A program made the translations under genes and the position numbers. DNA of 32,491 nt from Acidimicrobiaceae bacterium. GTDB taxonomy: Bacteria; Actinomycetota; Acidimicrobiia; Acidimicrobiales; Palsa-688. A model generated the notes under the pieces. It was not told the DNA's origin. It worked only from the letters and a program-made list of their open reading frames with translations, and made no database searches. Numbering within the stretch: position 1 is the stretch's first letter; every line of letters begins with the position of its first letter. Shown here one piece after another: positions 30,429-32,491 of the stretch. The stretch covers positions 4,207 to 36,697 of the forward strand of contig PMWT01000167.1 of the NCBI GenBank assembly GCA_003166025.1, written 5' to 3'.

Positions 30429-30475
30429 ATGGCTGTGATCGAGAACAGCGGTCGGTCGATGCAAGGAAGCGCTGA
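30377..30475 (+). CDS. Possible 32-residue upstream ORF overlapping the ABC ATPase start
   Basis: ATG 30377 with a near-perfect Shine-Dalgarno (AGGAGG, 5-nt spacing) opens [19 protein letters not shown] and ends at TGA 30473-30475. It overlaps the ATPase gene in another frame. The ATPase ATG at 30429 has only a weak GAAG before it, so this ORF may deliver ribosomes to the ATPase start (candidates 30429, 30459 or GTG 30480). No similarity recognised; the peptide itself may have no function. Confidence 0.4.
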   Translation: MVPGQGSLGGPAWLPSEDGCDREQRSVDARKR

Positions 30476-31340
30476 CCCTGTGGTACGTTCCGGCGTGGCA
30501 ATTTCCGTACCATCGGCCGACGGGCCCGCCGACGGTATCGCCATTACCGGCCTGAGCAAGGAGTTCCGGATCCGGCGCACGACGGTGTGCGCGCTGGACG
30601 GGGTCGACCTTCACGCCGGTCGTGGCTCGTTTGTGGCGTTGCTGGGGCCGTCGGGCTGCGGCAAGTCGACGGTGCTGCGGATCCTCGCCGACCTCGAGCG
30701 CCCGACCGAGGGGAGCGTCCTGGTCCACGGGGAGACGCCCGATGCCCTCCGGGCCGCTCACCGCCTGGGCATCGCCTTCCAGGACGCCGCCCTCCTGCCG
30801 TGGAGGTCGGTGGTGGCCAATATCCGCCTGCCGCTCGAGATCAGCGGCATGAAGGTCAACGATGCTGCCATTTCCGACCTGATCTCTCTCGTAGGGCTCA
30901 AGGGTTTCGAGCAAGCCCGGCCGGCTCAGCTCTCCGGTGGCATGCGCCAGCGGGTCGCCATCGCCCGGTCTCTGGTGGTTGAGCCCGAGATCCTCCTGCT
31001 CGACGAGCCCTTCGGTGCCCTCGACGAGATGACCCGCCAGCGCCTCAACATCGAACTTCTGCGGATCTGGGCCGAGCGGGCGTCCACCACCCTGCTGGTG
31101 ACGCACTCGATCAGCGAGGCCGTCTTCCTGGCCGACGCCGTCGCGGTCATGACCGCCCGGCCCGGCCGCATGCGGGCCGTGGTCGAGGTCGACCTGCCCC
31201 GGCCGCGCACGCCGGACATGGTACGCACGCCGAAGTTCCACGCACATTGCGACGAGCTGAGCGAGCTGCTGTTCAATGACGGGTTACCTCCGAGTGGCGA
31301 TGACGTCAGCGGCGACGGGCTCGGCGGGGAAGAGATCTGA
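30429..31340 (+). CDS. ABC transporter ATP-binding protein, SsuB/TauB/ThiZ type
   Basis: 303-residue ATPase of the nitrate/sulfonate/taurine/hydroxymethylpyrimidine importer family. Walker [10 protein letters not shown] (about residues 73-81), Q-loop [13 protein letters not shown], signature [16 protein letters not shown], Walker [17 protein letters not shown] and switch His in [15 protein letters not shown]. The first 35 residues are not conserved and the start is uncertain (30429, 30459 or 30480). The downstream permease is of the matching type and is preceded by a TPP riboswitch, so the importer probably carries a thiamine precursor. This gene lies upstream of the riboswitch and so need not be controlled by it. 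Confidence 0.88.
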   Translation: MAVIENSGRSMQGSADPVVRSGVAISVPSADGPADGIAITGLSKEFRIRRTTVCALDGVDLHAGRGSFVALLGPSGCGKSTVLRILADLERPTEGSVLVHGETPDALRAAHRLGIAFQDAALLPWRSVVANIRLPLEISGMKVNDAAISDLISLVGLKGFEQARPAQLSGGMRQRVAIARSLVVEPEILLLDEPFGALDEMTRQRLNIELLRIWAERASTTLLVTHSISEAVFLADAVAVMTARPGRMRAVVEVDLPRPRTPDMVRTPKFHAHCDELSELLFNDGLPPSGDDVSGDGLGGEEI

Positions 31341-31445
31341 ACGCCGGCAGCTAAGCGGTTGACCTGGCGTTCGCCGGGCTAATGACGGCCCCCCAAGTCC
31401 TAGTACCCGAGCGGGGGTATGCTGTGGCGAAGTACCAACCCGCAA

Positions 31446-31532
31446 ATGACAGGGGAGCGCTTCGGCGCTGAGAGTGCGGCAAGACCGCAGACCCTTGTAC
31501 CTGATCTGGGTAATGCCAGCGAAGGGAGTCAG
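31446..31532 (+). promoter_or_regulatory. TPP riboswitch (THI element)
   Basis: Conserved aptamer parts occur in order: GGGG at the 5' P2 side, a TTCG-capped hairpin, CTGAGA (31468-31473), a variable hairpin (TGCGG/CCGCA), ACCCTT, then ACCTGATCTGGGTAATGCCA and GCGAAGGGAGTCA. P1 closes as TGAC (31447-31450) with GTCA (31528-31531). The aptamer's 3' AGGGAG (31523-31528) is also the ribosome binding site of an ATG at 31537, so ligand binding would hide it; control is probably translational. It marks the downstream transporter as thiamine-related. Confidence 0.95.
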
Positions 31533-31536
31533 TCTC

Positions 31537-31590
31537 ATGGCCAGCACCAGGATCCTCGGGCGGAGCACTCGCGCCGGTGACGGCAAGTGA
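31537..31590 (+). CDS. 17-residue leader ORF between TPP riboswitch and permease
   Basis: ATG 31537, 8 nt after the AGGGAG of the riboswitch, encodes MASTRILGRSTRAGDGK and ends at TGA 31588-31590. That stop overlaps the GTG start of the permease (GTGA). The permease start itself has no good Shine-Dalgarno, so translation through this ORF could transmit riboswitch control. Seen: frame, spacing and overlap. Inferred: coupling. Confidence 0.6.
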   Translation: MASTRILGRSTRAGDGK

Positions 31591-32491
31591 CCGTTTTAGA
31601 CGCGCCCAGGCGAGCCAAGCCCAGACGAGCCAAGCCCAGACGAGGCCAGCCCAGACGAGGCCAGCTCAGGCGGGCCCAGCCCACCGGCTTCCCGGCGCTG
31701 GGACAGCTGGTGCCGGCCCCGTCGGCGGCGCGTTCGGCCCGCAGGTGGTTGCGCACCGCTACCCCCCCGTCCCTGCTCATCGCCGCCGGCCTCGCTCTGT
31801 GGCAGCTAGTGGTGACCGCCGACAGCATCAACCCCCAGCTTCTCCCCGGCCCGTGGCTGATCGTCCGGTCCACTTGGGACGACCGGGCCGACATCTGGCC
31901 GGCCATCGGTGTGACCACCGAAGAGGCCGTCCTAGGTATGGCCGTCGCCGTCGTGGTGGCGGTGCTCATAGCGGTGTCGATCGACTCGTTCCGTAGCGTG
32001 CGGGGGAGCTTCTACCCGGTAATAGTCGCCTCTCAGACGGTCCCGATAATCGCTTTGGCGCCGCTCGTGCTGGTGTGGTGGGGTTTCGGCCTGCTCCCCA
32101 AGATCGTCCTGGTCGCCCTGTTCAGCTTCTTCCCGATCACCGTGGGGCTGGTGCAGGGGCTGGGGTCGGCCGACCCTGACGCCATCAACCTGCTGCGCAC
32201 GATGCGTGCCGGGCGGTGGCAGCTCCTGACCCGGGTGAAATTGCCAAACGCCCTGCCTCAGTTCTTCACCGGCCTAAAAATCTCGGTGACCTACGCCTAC
32301 AGCGCGGCCATCGTCGCCGAGTTCGTCGGTGGCATGCAGGGTTTAGGGGTCTACATGACCGAGGCCATACACAATGCACCGGTCCGGATGGACCTGGTGC
32401 TGGGGGCCGTGTTCGTGATCGCCTTGCTCACCATCGCGCTCTTCGCCCTCGTGGGCGTCATCGAGCGCCTGGCCACGCCGTGGCGGGCCCG
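31587..32491 (+). CDS. ABC transporter permease, SsuC/TauC/ThiX type (3' end beyond window)
   Basis: At least 301 residues, open to the window end. After a basic N-terminal tail come hydrophobic segments starting LLIAAGLALWQLVVTADSI, then the family sequence QLLPGPWLIVRSTWDD, YPVIVASQTVPIIALAPLVLVWWGFG and the EAA-type loop LRTMRAGRWQLLTRVKLPNALPQFFTGLKI, and GVIERLATPWR, near the usual C-terminus. GTG 31587 is used because it overlaps the leader stop and is the first start in frame. The tail holds five 5-residue repeats (PRRAK/PRRGQ). With the TPP riboswitch upstream this is most likely the membrane part of a hydroxymethylpyrimidine/thiamine-precursor importer; the binding protein should follow outside the window. 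Confidence 0.88.
   Translation, partial: MTVLDAPRRAKPRRAKPRRGQPRRGQLRRAQPTGFPALGQLVPAPSAARSARRWLRTATPPSLLIAAGLALWQLVVTADSINPQLLPGPWLIVRSTWDDRADIWPAIGVTTEEAVLGMAVAVVVAVLIAVSIDSFRSVRGSFYPVIVASQTVPIIALAPLVLVWWGFGLLPKIVLVALFSFFPITVGLVQGLGSADPDAINLLRTMRAGRWQLLTRVKLPNALPQFFTGLKISVTYAYSAAIVAEFVGGMQGLGVYMTEAIHNAPVRMDLVLGAVFVIALLTIALFALVGVIERLATPWRA
31605..31679 (+). repeat. Five-unit 15-bp tandem repeat inside the permease N-terminus
   Basis: Units such as CCCAGACGAGCCAAG and CCCAGACGAGGCCAG repeat in frame five times, encoding PRRAK, PRRAK, PRRGQ, PRRGQ and LRRAQ. Seen directly. Confidence 0.9.

Noticed and set aside
30282-31247. N-terminal extension of the short SsnA-like protein
   Set aside because: It is antisense to the ABC ATPase and shows none of the expected amidohydrolase beta strands; a good ribosome site marks ATG 30281.

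Overview
The window is high-GC DNA with dense, often overlapping genes, many GTG or TTG starts and two LLM-class (F420/FMN-type) oxidoreductases. This points to an actinomycete (Actinomycetota). The genus cannot be told from the sequence. No rRNA, tRNA or CRISPR array was seen.

Left part (1-5.3 kb, mainly + strand): the end of a nitrilase-fold beta-ureidopropionase-like amidase, a dihydropyrimidinase and an LLM-class oxidoreductase. These are followed by stubs of a class III aminotransferase and of a (methyl)malonate-semialdehyde dehydrogenase. Together this reads as a reductive pyrimidine (uracil/thymine, beta-alanine) catabolic operon whose last two steps have been destroyed. The dehydrogenase stub ends at a 1.23-kb insertion sequence with 28-bp perfect inverted repeats. 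The transposase of this element has Gln where the catalytic Glu is expected.

Middle part (5.3-17 kb): a - strand operon encodes an XdhD-like molybdenum hydroxylase, an SsnA-like amidohydrolase, a second LLM oxidoreductase and a D-aminoacylase-like amidohydrolase. It diverges from a complete nucleoside-type ABC importer (two permeases, BMP-type lipoprotein, double ATPase). Import of a nucleoside or nucleobase followed by hydroxylation, deamination and ring/amide hydrolysis is the simplest reading.

Right-middle part (17-26.5 kb): a - strand operon of aminotransferase, glutamate dehydrogenase and two coupled PLP fold-type II enzymes of unknown substrate. It diverges from a large transketolase-like enzyme followed by argininosuccinate synthase. 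This block handles amino nitrogen and central carbon.

Right end (26.5-32.5 kb): a second XdhD-like/SsnA-like pair, in the opposite gene order, with an unusually short SsnA-like protein. It diverges from an ABC ATPase, and a TPP riboswitch follows that ATPase. The riboswitch precedes a 17-codon leader ORF whose stop overlaps the start of an ABC permease that runs off the window. This transporter is probably for a thiamine precursor such as hydroxymethylpyrimidine.

The most notable points are the duplicated hydroxylase/amidohydrolase module without an FAD subunit, the LLM oxidoreductases inside hydrolase operons, the coupled PLP-enzyme pair beside glutamate dehydrogenase, and the leader-ORF arrangement after the TPP riboswitch.
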